From Acanthamoeba sp. SK_2022b (lineage: Eukaryota; Discosea; Longamoebia; Acanthamoebidae), in the NCBI GenBank assembly GCA_027943245.1, contig JANDJZ010000986.1:1-28415 (forward strand): a stretch of DNA of 28,415 nt. The letters run 5' to 3'. The notes under the pieces are model-generated. The model worked only from the letters and a program-made list of their open reading frames with translations, was not told where the DNA came from and did not search any database. Below are positions 1-10,172 of this stretch, piece by piece. Positions within the stretch are counted from its first letter, which is position 1; each line of letters starts with the position of its first letter. The translations under genes were made by a program, and so were the position numbers.

Positions 1-465
1 GCACAGGGCGCAGGGGCGTGGCCCCTCCTCGAGGACCGGGAGCGCTTGGGTATTGGGTAGGTAGAGGGGGCCGATGTTCTCGCGCGGGCTCGCCAACGGT
101 TGGACTTGAAGAAGGCCTGTCCGCATGGGCATGGGCCACGGCGGGAGGTTATTGGGCGTCATCACCATCCCCGGCGGAGGTGGAGGGAGCCCGCGCCGCC
201 AGACTAGCGATGGAGTGCCGCTGACCGGCTGTGAAGGAGGCGTCTGCATTGGCGCAGTGACCGTGGGTTCTGCCTGGTCGGTCATGGTGATACACTGTCG
301 TTTTGTAGTGAGTCGTTTTGTGGGAGCACAGTGCTGCTCTTGTGAGAGGAGAGATACCTGACTTGCGTGATGGTATGCCGTCTTTATGTGCGGGTGGATG
401 TCTGTGGCGCGCTCTCGTTGGCCGAGCCAATTCCAGGCCCTTTCCGCCCAAGGAGGGAAAAAGCA
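1..465. other. Unassigned left edge and 5' flank of the oxygenase gene
   Basis: No gene can be supported here. In frame 1 of the + strand the first 60 bases read as a short open stretch ending in TAG at 58-60, which could be the tail of an upstream gene, but it is too short to judge. Bases 200-465 look like leader or intergenic sequence before the oxygenase start. Several overlapping open frames on both strands have no recognisable domain and look like products of GC-rich sequence. Confidence 0.3.
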
Positions 466-1191
466 ATGCAAAGTTTAGCTCGAACTGTTTCAGCAAAACC
501 AAAAGCCCCCCGACGTTGGTTGCTGCGCGCACCAGCCTCCTTAACAAAGACCAGCCAGGAAGATCCGGTGCGCATGCGCAGGTGGGTAGTGGACGACTTC
601 ATCTCGCGGGCCGAGTGCCGTGAGTTGGTGTATGTGCACCGCACCAGCGGTGTCGTGGGCTACCGCGACCGGTTCAGCGTGACCACCCTCCGCGAGCCGC
701 TGACCTTGGTCTCTGACTGGCCTCTCCTCCTTCCCTTTGTGCACCTTCGTGGTACTCTCACTTATATTATTATTATTATTATCATCATCATCATCATTAT
801 TATTTCAATAGCGTGTGGTGGAGATGATTGCATTTTTTTCAAATAATAATTTAATTGGTAAGTAAATAAATACAAAAATGACGCAGATAGGCTGCGGGAT
901 GCGGTGGAGGAGCGAACGGGCGAGCACCTGTCACTGTTTGTGGAGTGGACCGGTCTGTCGTGCTGGCATCAGCACTCCTCGATCCCTGCCCACTACGACA
1001 GGTGGACCCACGCCACACTTTACAGCACGAACTCTTACGGTCTCTTACGCGTCCTATGCCACTCGCGTGTTGTGGTGCAGCAATCGGCCCTACCTCGAGC
1101 AGCGACACTATTCAGTGGTGCTCTACCTGAACGATGCCGAAAGGGAGTTTGACGGCGGCACCTTCCAGTTCTTCGACGCCCAAGTGCGCAA

Positions 1192-1238
<47 letters not shown>

Positions 1239-1673
1239 GTCTCTGCTGACGTCATCATCGCCACTAGCTAACCGGTCTTACAGGGCAACGTCGAGGAAGA
1301 GGTCCATGCGGCGGCGGGCCGACTGCTCATCTTCGCAAGCGGACCCGAGAACGTTCACGGCGTCACGCCCATTACCAGAGGCCAACGGTGCGCCATGCAC
1401 CTTGATTCGTGCAATTCTCGTGCACGTGGCTGAACGCGCGTGCGGTTTTGCAATGGGACCTCATCAGGTTCACGTTCACCGTGTGGCTGACGCGCGACGA
1501 GGAGTGCTGGGAAGACCACAAGATTCTGGCCTTTCTTCCTGCCTCCCTCCCGTCGTCGCTTGCGCTCGCGCCCGCCGCGCCTGCCTTCCTCAGGCCGTCG
1601 ACCGCCAAACGAAGCCATGGCGCGGCCCAATCACCAACCGGGAGCGGTCAAGGCATGCACGCGCGCGCGCGCG

Positions 1674-1747
<74 letters not shown>

Positions 1748-2331
1748 GGCCTGACGTGTGCTTGGACGTGGCAGGGACGGGGTTCGATCTCGAAGCCGAG
1801 GTGTTGGGCCAGCTCGAGATGGAGGTATGGACACACACGCGGCGGACCACCGGCCACGCTCGAGCAGCGCCGCCCGCGAAGCGGCTTCGCAGCACTGCGG
1901 ACGCATCGGACCGCAGCGAGGAGGCGCCGGGCGACCTGCAGCCATCGGGTGTCACCAACGAGAGCGCACAGCAAGGCCACTGCGATGACGGGGACAGGAA
2001 AGGGCAAGACGACGCCGGCGACGAGGAAGTGGTGGTGAAGTGGCGAGGCCAGGCGGTCCCTCTGCGCTTCGACTCGGTGCGACGGGCGGTAGAGCTGGTG
2101 GCCTTCGTGACGGCCCACATGGATGATTGCGGTGGTGGTGATGAAGTAGAGAGCCAACCTCTGCCTAGGTCGACGGAGGCAGAGCGGGTGGAGCGCTGGT
2201 GGGGGCAACGCGTGGACGAGTGGCTGGCCTATCGACACCGACTGGCCGAACGACTGCGCGTGGCGCTACCCAAGTGGAAGGAGGTCGGCAGCTTCTACGA
2301 CGCCAGCGTTCCTGCGCCCACACCACTTTAA
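466..2331 (+). CDS. Prolyl 3-hydroxylase-like 2OG-Fe(II) dioxygenase, 6 exons
   Basis: Proposed exons are 466-751, 887-1001, 1081-1183, 1284-1387, 1468-1646 and 1775-2331, giving about 447 aa with all phases matching. Seen: the iron ligands HYD (H131, D133) and a distal histidine in PENVHGV (H193), with the likely 2-oxoglutarate-binding arginine in TRGQR (R203). Between them YSVVLYLND, EFDGGTFQFF and AGRLLIFASG follow the leprecan/prolyl 3-hydroxylase catalytic domain closely. Known: this family hydroxylates protein prolines with Fe(II), 2-oxoglutarate and O2. The start at 466 gives a basic, Ser/Ala-rich N-terminus that could be a targeting peptide; ATGs at 367 or 370 in the same frame are alternatives. 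The C-terminal 190 residues are a charged, low-complexity linker followed by a Trp/Arg-rich segment I do not recognise. The fifth intron boundary is the least certain: acceptor 1774 keeps frame, 1746 does not. The substrate is unknown. Confidence 0.82.
752..886 (+). other. Intron 1 of the oxygenase gene with ATT/ATC triplet repeat
   Basis: GT-AG intron of 135 nt that is AT-rich in an otherwise GC-rich gene. It holds a run of ATT then ATC triplets at about 764-806. Phase 1 on both sides joins VHLR to DRLRDAVEER. Confidence 0.75.
1194..1237 (+). repeat. (GT)n microsatellite in oxygenase intron 3
   Basis: About 22 GT units inside the 100-nt intron 1184-1283. The sense strand of the transcript carries GU repeats. 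Apparent Val-Cys open frames across it are artefacts. Confidence 0.95.
1660..1745 (+). repeat. Compound (CG)n(CA)n microsatellite in oxygenase intron 5
   Basis: About 11 CG units run directly into about 32 CA units, all alternating purine-pyrimidine. It lies in the proposed intron 1647-1774. Such tracts are classical candidates for left-handed Z-DNA. Confidence 0.95.
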
Positions 2332-2575
2332 CGTGGTTCATGTATTTCTCTATGTATTTTTTGTGGTCCACCGGTTGCCAAATTAGTTAACAACTTCCAG
2401 ATATGGCAACTTCTGTCAGCGTGTGCTGTTTAGGCAAGCTATTGGCACCGAACGCCAGCATCATGTCGAGGCACGGTGGCTCCTGACAAGCTCTGGCAGT
2501 GGGCGACCAGAAGTACAAGAGATGAAGAAGTGAACGAAAACCCTAACCACCGTTTGACCAACTCCCGATATTGTT
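2332..2575. other. Intergenic spacer between oxygenase and RING-CH genes
   Basis: 244 bp holding the 3' flank of the oxygenase gene, with AT-rich sequence at 2335-2420, and the leader of the RING-CH gene. No canonical AATAAA was seen on the + strand. Confidence 0.5.
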
Positions 2576-3177
2576 ATGAACACCACTGAGCGGGGCCCGA
2601 CGATTGCCAACACCGGCGAGGACGTAGAGCAGTGTCGTATATGTCTGGAGGCTGACGACGCCAGCTCGCCGTCCACACCTGCCAACGCAATGATCTCGCC
2701 ATGCGCGTGCCGGGGCAGCATGCGGTTCGTCCACGCCGAGTGTCTTAACACCTGGAGACGCATGACAACCAACCCGCTCGCCTACTACCGCTGCGAACAC
2801 TGTCTTATGGTATAGAGATCATTTAAGTGCTCGTTGTACAATACTGTTTAAAATGCTAATTATGACGCCAGTTCTACCGCCACTCGGTGCAGGTGCCGGT
2901 GATGGAGGTGAGCGCAGGCCTGTTGGAGCTCTGGGCCGACCACCGGGCCTGGGAGAGGAGGGAGCGTCAGCGCGAGATAGCCCTCCTAGCGCTGGCCTTG
3001 CTGATAATGGCTATCGTGGGCCTGTGCACTGCCCACGCCCTGCTCACCTTCGTGCCGTCGGTGGCGCCAGTGTGGCTCCTCTTCATGTCGCTCGATCTCT
3101 GCGCATTGCTCTTCGTCGCCCTTCGCTACACACTCTCGGCGTGGTGGTCACCATCTTCTTCTTCGTCCTCCCCTTGA
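2576..3177 (+). CDS. RING-CH (MARCH-type) membrane E3 ubiquitin ligase
   Basis: Two exons, 2576-2809 and 2872-3177, separated by a 62-nt phase-0 intron, encode about 179 aa. The N-terminal C4HC3 RING variant is complete: C20, C23, C43, C45, H53, C56, C73, C76, with the family pattern PCACRGSMRFVHAECLNTW. The family's YR after the last cysteine pair is restored only across the splice (CEHCLM joined to FYRHSV), which supports the intron. Two hydrophobic segments follow, around ALLALALLIMAIVGLCTAHA and VAPVWLLFMSLDLCALLFVA. Known: MARCH proteins are two-TM E3 ligases that ubiquitinate membrane proteins in the ER, endosomes and surface. The C-terminus is uncertain: a third hydrophobic run is encoded in another frame just after TM2. 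Confidence 0.85.
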
Positions 3178-3570
3178 TCTTCCATCCTTGCACCGTGGAT
3201 GTACATTTTCTCGATTTCCAGATGAAGCTCTGTGGCGCTGTGCCCGTGAATCGCTTTTTCTCCCTCTCTCTGAATGTTGTTGATGATCCCGCTGCACTCC
3301 TAAAAGCTAGGCTTACTCTTTGGTATGCTGTCGTTAAAGTTCTGTTCGGTACTTAGGAATGTGTTGCCTAATTTTGTTTACTCCGGAACACACCAATTCC
3401 ACTGGCCAATGGTGTTTTGAGCGCAGGCGGAGTACGGAGACTTGTTCCCCGCGTTGTTACGGCCACTTTATCTTCTTCTAATAGGGTTACCCGAAACCAG
3501 GTCGGCCAGTTCTCTGCATTTTCTCCTTTTCGAATTCCCACAAGCTTGTGATCTACAAGTCGCTGCAGCG
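3178..3570 (+). other. Downstream/upstream flank between RING-CH and Kelch genes
   Basis: 393 bp without a supported gene. A pyrimidine-rich stretch ending TTTCCAG at about 3221 looks like a splice acceptor, and an open frame from 3222 to 3356 follows it. That frame has no recognisable domain and could be an alternative last exon of the RING-CH gene or plain UTR. The last part is the leader of the Kelch gene. Confidence 0.35.
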
Positions 3571-5957
3571 ATGCACCTCGCGTCGTGTGTGCTCTTTCTC
3601 CTTCGGGGAACAATTGTTTGCCTCCTCCTGTTGTTCCTTCTACCTCCGGGCACAACGGCCCAGTGGACCCAGGCCTCGCTCTCCCAGGCCCGCACCAACT
3701 TTGCATCGACTTCGGTGGGTGGCCTGGCCTTCTTCGCTGGAGGCGCCAACGGAACCCTCTTCTTTCCCGTGGTGGATGTTTACAATGGCTCGTCCAACAG
3801 CTGGTCCACGGCCTCGCTCTCTCTGGCCCGGTCCACCTTGGCGGCAACCTCCGTAAATGGTCTAGCCCTCTTCGCCGGAGGTACAAATTTTCCACCATCC
3901 TCCGTGGTGGATGTCTACAACCTATCGTCCAACAGCTGGACCGTAAAGGCTCTCACAGAGGCTCGATCCAACCTGGCGGCAACTTCAGTCGGTGGCCTTG
4001 CCCTCTTCGCTGGAGGCTCCAACTCTTCCGGAAGCTCCTCCATGGTGGAGATCTACCGCGTGCCGTCCGACAGCTGGTCGAAGGCCTCGCTCTCCCAGGC
4101 CCGCTACAGTATGGCAGCAACTTCAGTCGGTGGCCTTGCCCTCTTTGCTGGAGGCTCTGCTTCTTCGGGAGTCTACTCCTCCGTGGTGGACATCTACGAT
4201 GTGTTGCCGGACAGCTGGTCCACGGCCTCTCTCTCCCAGGCCCGAGACAACCTGGCAGCAACTTCAGTTGGTGGCCTCGCCCTCTTCGCTGGGGGCTTCA
4301 GTGCGTCTGGAGTCTCCTCGGTGGTGGATATCTACAACCTATCATCCCACAGCTGGACCATCGCATCGCTGTCCCAGGCCCGCCGTCAGTTGGCAGCGAC
4401 CTCCATCGGCAGCCTTGCCATCTTCGCCGGAGGCTACACTTCGGGGGGCTACTCCTCCGTGGTGGACATCTACGACGCGTCGTCCAACACCTGGACCACG
4501 TCCTCTCTCTCCCAGGCTCGCTTCAACTTGGTCGCGACCTCGGTCGGTAACCTCGCCCTCTTTGCGGGAGGAGCCAATACCCCCGCCACCGACTCCTCCG
4601 TGGTGGACATATTCACTCTGCCGTCGGTCTCGCCTTCGCCCTCACCGTCGGCGGTTCCGGTCACTTCAACTCTGGTTGCAGCAGAGTATAACCTCACCAT
4701 TCCCTCGGTGACCCTCAGCAGCCAATCGCCATCGGGTGAGGCCCCATCCCGCTCTGATCGTTGATTCCGAGGAGAACGAACCACTCAACTGACCTACCGC
4801 TTTGGCTTTTCCCTCAGGAGGCGCCAGGAAAACGCAAGTAGACCTCGGTCTGGTTAGCGTTGAAGAGATCTCAGCACTGGACAACACCACTGTACTGCAG
4901 GCCATCGACCTCCAGACCGGTACGTTCGCCCTCCTTGGAGGGGGGGAACCTCAATTCAAACACTCACTCATCGTTTTGTTTCTGTCTGGGTTGGCTTGTG
5001 TTCGTGTTGTACCAGCTGGGTGGACGATAGAATCAATGAATGGGTCAGCAGCAGGTGGCCAAAGCAGCGAGTACATCTTCACCAGCGAGCTCGGCGCTGC
5101 GACCAGCGGAGCCAACAATGCGACCCTACGATACTTTTTCAGCACCTACGACTCAAACCAACTCATCACCACAGGTACGTTCTTGCACCTCTATGGCGAT
5201 CGTCCTCGCAATGATATAATTGCACATGTCTCTCTCCTGTGGCCGCAGAGAGCAACTACTCATTCACGGTGATGCCCTCACTGCTCAAGTTTTCGATCAA
5301 CGTCACCTCTTGGACGTGGAAATCACCGTACGGTCCTCCTCTTTCTCATCATCAACAATGGTATCTTTTTCTCACACCATTTTATCGACCTCTGCTCCAG
5401 GACGGGCAAGCTGCGGCTGACGCTCAAGATTAATCCCTCGTTCGTACGGGTCACGCGATGGAGTGACACGCCACAGACCGGCATGACAACGTTGCTGTTC
5501 TCGGCCGAACCAGCCAGCACCGTGATGCGGTTGCTCGACTTTGGGGAGGCATCGTCGGGAGGCCTGCTGACACGCCTACCTGTGGAAGCTTCAGCGGCGG
5601 TCAACACATCGACACTGTCACTCACGTTCGGTCATTTCAACGACTCCTTCTTGTTCGACCCAGGTATGTGTCTCCTTTCATTGATCGTGCCAAACGGTCT
5701 CATCTTGACGGTTGTGATGCTCTTTCGATGCTGCACGATCAGACTTTGGACTATTGGTGGGCAGAAAGGAGGGCAGTGGAAGCGATGACAATGTGGGCCT
5801 GATTGTGGGAGTGGCTGTGGCTGTGCCGGTGGCGGTGGTGTTCGTGGGCATGGTGATTGCGGGTGGCATTGGTTTGGCTTGGTGGCAAAGGACTCGCGAC
5901 GGGCTGGCTAAGGAGGCAGTTAACTTTGATGTGGACCAAATGGAAGAGTCCTTGTAG
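3571..5957 (+). CDS. Kelch-repeat type I cell-surface protein, 6 exons
   Basis: Exons are 3571-4735, 4818-4919, 5016-5174, 5249-5327, 5401-5663 and 5743-5957; all phases match and give about 660 aa. The start at 3571 yields a clean signal peptide (LLRGTIVCLLLLFLLPPG) right before the mature part. Seven near-identical repeats of about 47-50 residues follow, each with SLSQAR, LAATSVGGLALFAGG, VVDIY and a tryptophan, as expected for one seven-bladed Kelch propeller. A Ser/Pro linker, an N-glycosylation-rich beta-type region and a C-terminal membrane segment (VGLIVGVAVAVPVAVVFVGM, about residues 608-637) precede a 23-residue acidic cytoplasmic tail. The propeller should be extracellular; the ligand is unknown. 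The high DNA identity between repeats suggests recent duplication or gene conversion. Confidence 0.85.
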
Positions 5958-6157
5958 CCACTCGATCACGAGCATTGAACAAACCATGACCTGTCTCAGT
6001 TCCTGGCCTTGAAACCAACTGGCGCCCAAAAATTGACACTGCCTGCTTGTGTCTTGTCGTTGTTGAAGGATGCTGTGCGACTGGCAGCGGAACTCAGTGT
6101 GGCCACTCCTTGCAGTTTATTGAGCAGTGATGATACAAGCAACAAAACCCTGTACAA
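5958..6157. other. Convergent 3' flank between Kelch gene and retrotransposon
   Basis: 200 bp between the Kelch stop and the left target-site duplication. On the minus strand it carries the candidate terminal exon and AATAAA of the SH2 gene described separately. Nothing else is recognised. Confidence 0.5.
6116..6149 (-). other. Candidate last exon and polyA signal of the SH2 gene
   Basis: On the minus strand TTGTACAG at 6157-6150 could be a splice acceptor. It opens a phase-0 exon of ten codons, 6149-6120, ending in TAA at 6119-6117. AATAAA at 6121-6116 overlaps the stop, as also happens in the GST gene. If the retrotransposon is removed, the donor GTATGA at 11684 and this acceptor bound a 50-nt intron. 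This is inference from splice signals only. Confidence 0.35.
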
Positions 6158-6162
6158 GATTG
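6158..6162. repeat. Left target-site duplication GATTG
   Basis: GATTG immediately left of the left LTR is repeated at 11643-11647 directly after the right LTR. A 5-bp duplication is usual for Ty1/copia integration. Confidence 0.9.
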
Positions 6163-6380
6163 TATTGTGGCAGGTTATGATAGTCGCGTAGTGGTTTGAA
6201 TACAAGCGTGTATATTTGTAGAGAAGAGTTGATAGAGTAGAAGGAAAGAGTGAGTTACATGATCAGAGCATGAGCTCCTTTTATAGATGTAGTTTTGGGC
6301 TACGATCAATTGGACAGAGTCAATGGCATTGAGCCATTGACACGGCTCTTTGATGCTGGTCATGAGTTCAAGTCCAAACA
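6163..6380 (-). repeat. 3' LTR of the copia element
   Basis: 218 bp. On the element strand it begins TGTT and ends AATA, a non-canonical 3' terminus. It differs from the 5' LTR at 6251, 6362, 6370 and 6376 only; each difference is TpG or CpA here against CpG in the 5' LTR. Confidence 0.95.
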
Positions 6381-6392
6381 CGCCCCTCACAC
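6381..6392 (-). other. Polypurine tract candidate next to the 3' LTR
   Basis: On the element strand the sequence before the LTR is GTGTGAGGGGCG. The purine run GAGGGG lies where the plus-strand primer should be and overlaps the pol stop codon TGA at 6389-6387. Confidence 0.6.
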
Positions 6393-7827
6393 AGCTGGTC
6401 GCTCGATCATTCCCATACGTTGGCAATGGTGAGTGAGCTTGACACGGCTGAGTGGTTTCGTTAGAACGTTGGCTGGCATCTCATCGGTTGGGCAGTATGC
6501 GTAGATGATGTAACCTCGAGTGGTTGTCTCTCTCAGGTGCGCGAGCTTGATGTTGTAGTGTTTCATGCGACCATGGTAGACCCCAGACGCAGTGTCTATC
6601 ATGGCCAACGCACTTTGGTTGTTGTGGAGAGTCAGCGCTGTCTGGGTGTTGATACCAAGTGTAGGCAGGTGCTTGTGAATGTAGAGTGCTTGTCTGGTCG
6701 CTTTGGAGATCGCATTGAGTTCTGCCTCCGTGGACGAGAGAGCGACGCATTTTTGTGTCTTGACACTCCATGAGATGGCTCCACTGTAGTAGATGAAGGT
6801 GACTCCTGTCACTGATTGGCAATCGATCTTGATGTTGCCCCAGTCTGCATCGCAGTAGCCAACTGGCACATGGGTCGCAGGATCCTTGTCGTCGTGGAGG
6901 TCACATGAGTAGCAGATGGCCTGGTCGGCAGTTCCAGCAAGATAGCGCATGATGCGCTTGGCTGCTATGACATGCTCAGGGCCAAAGTTGTTGGCAAACC
7001 GACTGAGGTAGGTGACAGCAAAGAGGATGTCGGGTTGGGATGCATGGGCAAGGTATGAGAGCATCCCAATTGCTCTGTGAAACTCGAAATTGTCGTGGTG
7101 CACCGGCGAACTTGGCAGTTGTAGATGCAGCTGCATTGGTGTAGCTACTGGCTTGCAGTTGGTGAGACCAAACGTGCTGAGAATGTTCTTGATCTTGCCT
7201 AGCTGTCGAATGAAGAGCTTGCCAGCTGGCCAGTCGCGATGGATCTCAATTCCCAGGACAGAGGTTGCCTCACCAAGATCCTTGATGGGGAAACCATCAG
7301 CAATCAGCTGCTTGACTTGCTTGAGCTCAGACCGATGGGCAATGATGGTACAGTCATCGACGTAGAGGGCAATGATGGCTAGGTGATAGGTGATGTCCTC
7401 GCTGAACGTAGATGCAGGATTGGACTCAGTTGGCTCGAAGTTGTGCTTGCGGAGATGAGCGTTGATGGCTTTGTTCCACTTGAGCGGTGCCTGTTTGAGC
7501 CTGTAGAGGCTCTTCAGGAGACGACCAACATGGTTGGGGCGTTGCTGGTCAACAAAGCCCTCAGGTTGGGTGATGTAGATTTCCTCATCGAGTTTGGCGT
7601 GAAGGAACGCAGTCTCGACATCGACTTGGTGGATCTCAAGACCACAAGCATTGGCCAGAGCAAGAAGAAGTTGGAGGTTTTCAATGTGGACAACAGGAGA
7701 GAAGGTGTTGTCATAGTCCACTCCAAAGCGCTGGGTGAAGCCTTTTGCTACCCATCTAGCTTTGTAGCGGTCGATCAAGCCATCAGCATGGAGTTTGACC
7801 TTGAAGAGCCATTGAGCTCCAATGGCT
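6387..7827 (-). pseudogene. copia pol 3' part: reverse transcriptase and RNase H
   Basis: One open frame of about 480 residues, intact over the whole RT-RNase H region. Visible motifs are RYKARWVAKGF, DVETAFLHA, the catalytic YVDD (7364-7353) and, in RNase H, YCDADW, SSTEAELNAIS and the C-terminal NVLTKPL region. The RT copies element RNA and RNase H removes the template. The frame joins the upstream linker only through a one-base shift at 7824-7830, after GRK and before AIGAQWLFK, so this copy cannot make a continuous polyprotein. The stop lies six bases from the 3' LTR. Confidence 0.93.
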
Positions 7828-8371
7828 TGCGCCCCTCCGGCAATGGAACCAGGGTGAAGGTTCCATTGCGCTTGATGGCTGCCATCTCCTCTTCCATTGC
7901 CTTCTGCCAGCGATTGGCTTCAGGCGAAGCTAGGGCTTCCTTGTAGCTGTTGGGTGTAGTGGGGTCCTCACTCGTGACTGAGCCGATCTCTCGAAGTCTC
8001 ACATTGGGTGTGCAAGCTTGTTGTGATCGACGTGCTGTGCCAAGCGGGAGGTTGCTGTTACTGTCGCCCCTCAACCCTCTGCTGGGCACAGCATGGTGAT
8101 CAGGAGTGCTAGGGTTGAGCTCGTGATCATCTTGAGAGGCTGGTCGGGTCGCGCTCACAGAAGTAGTGGGAGCAGTAGATCCGGCGGTCTGGTCGGTGGT
8201 CTCAGTGGCGTGTGCATGGCTGGTGGTCATGGCTGTGCTGTCCTGCCCAGGAGTGGCAGCATTGTGGCTGGCACTTGCTGCAGCGCGGCCCTGGAGAGTC
8301 ACTTTGGCCTTGCGCTTGCCCTGAAGCACAACGGGTGCTTTATAGGGCTGGATCTTGGGTGGCTTGGCGAG
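7828..8371 (-). pseudogene. copia pol segment: integrase C-terminus/linker to RT start
   Basis: This continues the integrase frame after the in-frame TGA at 8374-8372. It encodes a Thr/Ser/Ala-rich linker typical of copia integrase tails, then PTTPNSYKEALASPEANRWQ and KAMEEEMAAIKRNGTF, the usual entry to the copia RT domain. The frame is lost at about 7827 just before the first RT strand. Confidence 0.88.
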
Positions 8372-9650
8372 TCATGGGCCAGAGGTGAGTAGTGGCTCTG
8401 CGAGGCATGGACTGGAGGCAGGCAGCGGTTTGTTGACAACATGCATAATATGCTTGGCTGGCATAACGCTCTCCTGGAAGATGACATCACGTGTGATGAT
8501 TGTCCTCCCAGTGTCATCGAGCAGTAGTCGGTGGGTATTGTTGTGTTCGCTCGCAGGGCCTAGGTATGTAGCAGCACAAGCTTGACTGCCAAGCTTTGTG
8601 CGCGTGTCGCGGCGGTCCAGTGCAAAGGCGCGGCAGCCAAACACTTGTAGATGGGTGAGTGTGGCTGGCTTCCCAAACCAGCTCTCGAACAGCAACGGGA
8701 CAGATGCGGCGTTTCGAGTGCGGTTGAGCACATGAACGGCGGTCTGGAGTGCCTCGCCCCAGAGCTCCTCCTTGACACCGGCATCCATGATGAAGGCTCG
8801 AACCATAGTGAGGGCCATGCGATTAAAGCGTTCAGCAACACTGTTGAGCTCTGGTGTGTGCGACGCGATCGGCACATGGGTGACGCCCCTGGAGCGGAGC
8901 AGGTCCTGGAACTTGCGTCCCATGTACTCGCCACCTTGGTCTGAGCGCAGGAACTTGCATGATCGACCAGCTGGCAAGGCACGCAGGTAGTCATCAAGGG
9001 CCTGGGTGAGGCCTGTCTTGGCCCGCACAAGGTAGACCCGAGCGTAGCGAGTATGGTCGTCGATGAAGGACACAAAGTAGCGGCGTCCACCAGGTGTCTC
9101 GACGAGCGGTCCACACAGGTCTGAGTGCACCAGCTCCAGCATGGTGTCACTGCGCTGGGCTGGTCCAGAGCCAATAGGAGATCGGGTTTGCTTGGCGCGG
9201 ATGCACACCTCACACTGAAGGACGTGGTCCCCACGAGCTACAGGTGTGGAGTCCATCGTGGCGCGTACACGACGCTCACTGATGTGGCCCATTCGACGGT
9301 GAAGGAGCTCCAGACTGACAGGAGCTGCCATTACGGTGCAGGCCAGGTCGTGCGGTGAGCCTTCAATGCGAAGCGAAGCAACCAGCATGCGTCCAAGGTT
9401 GACTGGACTGAGGACGGTTCGCTGGTCGCGCTTGTTAAAGACTCGGCAGCCTTGACTAGAGATCTCGATGGTGAGGCCGGCACTGGCAAAACGTGCTGTG
9501 GACAGCAGGTTGCGTGCTAGGTCCGGCACATGTAGCACGTCACAGAGCTGGATTCTCTGTCGACAACCACCTGTCTCGACGCTTGCCTCAATGGTGCCCC
9601 GGCCGATCGCATGAATGGTGCGGTAGCCACTTGATGTTGGCGGGATAGCG
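8372..9650 (-). pseudogene. copia pol segment: GAG-pre-integrase and integrase
   Basis: It opens with VLHVPDLARNLLS, the GAG-pre-integrase region, then the HHCC zinc-binding module (LLHRRMGH ... CEVC) and the integrase core with the DDE residues visible as VHSDLCGPL, FLRSDQGGEY and NSVAERFNR. Integrase inserts element DNA into the host genome. The frame stops at TGA 8374-8372. A CGA codon there would have been a CpG site, so the stop may share the deamination origin proposed for the LTR differences. The 5' join to the protease frame needs a shift at 9648-9656. Confidence 0.93.
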
Positions 9651-10172
9651 GTGTGTAGTGACGGAACCAGGAGCGGTTGGCAGCCATGTGCGACGTAGCA
9701 CCTGAGTCAAGGTACCATAGTGTGTCACCGGGGTCGGCTGACACAAGCGCCAATTCAGACTCGGTGGCTGTGAGTGCCACAGTGTCTGGTTCATCGCCGC
9801 GGCCGGAGGTGACTTCTCCAGCAACGTTGGCGTGTTCCCCTGCAGCCATCCTCCTGCGGCAGACCTCGCGTGTGTGGCCCGAGCGCTGGCAATAGCTACA
9901 GAAGGGTCGCCGTTGTGATGCTGGTGACTTGGCAGACTGGCTCGAGCCGTGGCTGGAGTTACCACGATGGCTGCGGTCGCGCGATCGCGACGTTTTGCCA
10001 GAGTTATGGTGACCAGGATCTCCTCGTGGGTTGTGAGGAGCATGACGGCTGGGTCCTCTGGCGTAGAGGAGCCTGTCATGGCCGCTAGCATCTGAGCGAT
10101 TGATCTCAGCTTCGCGCTCGCTGATCTTGGCGCGGGCGCGATTGACGTCGAATTCCACCCAGTCGCTGATGT
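9651..10172 (-). pseudogene. copia gag C-terminus, zinc knuckle and protease
   Basis: The frame contains basic nucleocapsid sequence and a CCHC knuckle, CSYCQRSGHTREVC (about 9858-9899), then the aspartic protease active site WYLDSGATSHM (DSG at about 9695-9706). Gag packages the RNA and the protease processes Gag-Pol. It connects to the N-terminal gag frame by a shift at 10170-10178 and to integrase by a shift at 9648-9656. Confidence 0.9.

Noticed and set aside
1198..2239. Open frames of poly Val-Cys or Thr-His across CA/TG repeats
   Set aside because: Dinucleotide repeats leave frames open on both strands; they lie in introns between exons that join in phase. The same holds at 24330, 26880, 27150, 27460 and 28365.
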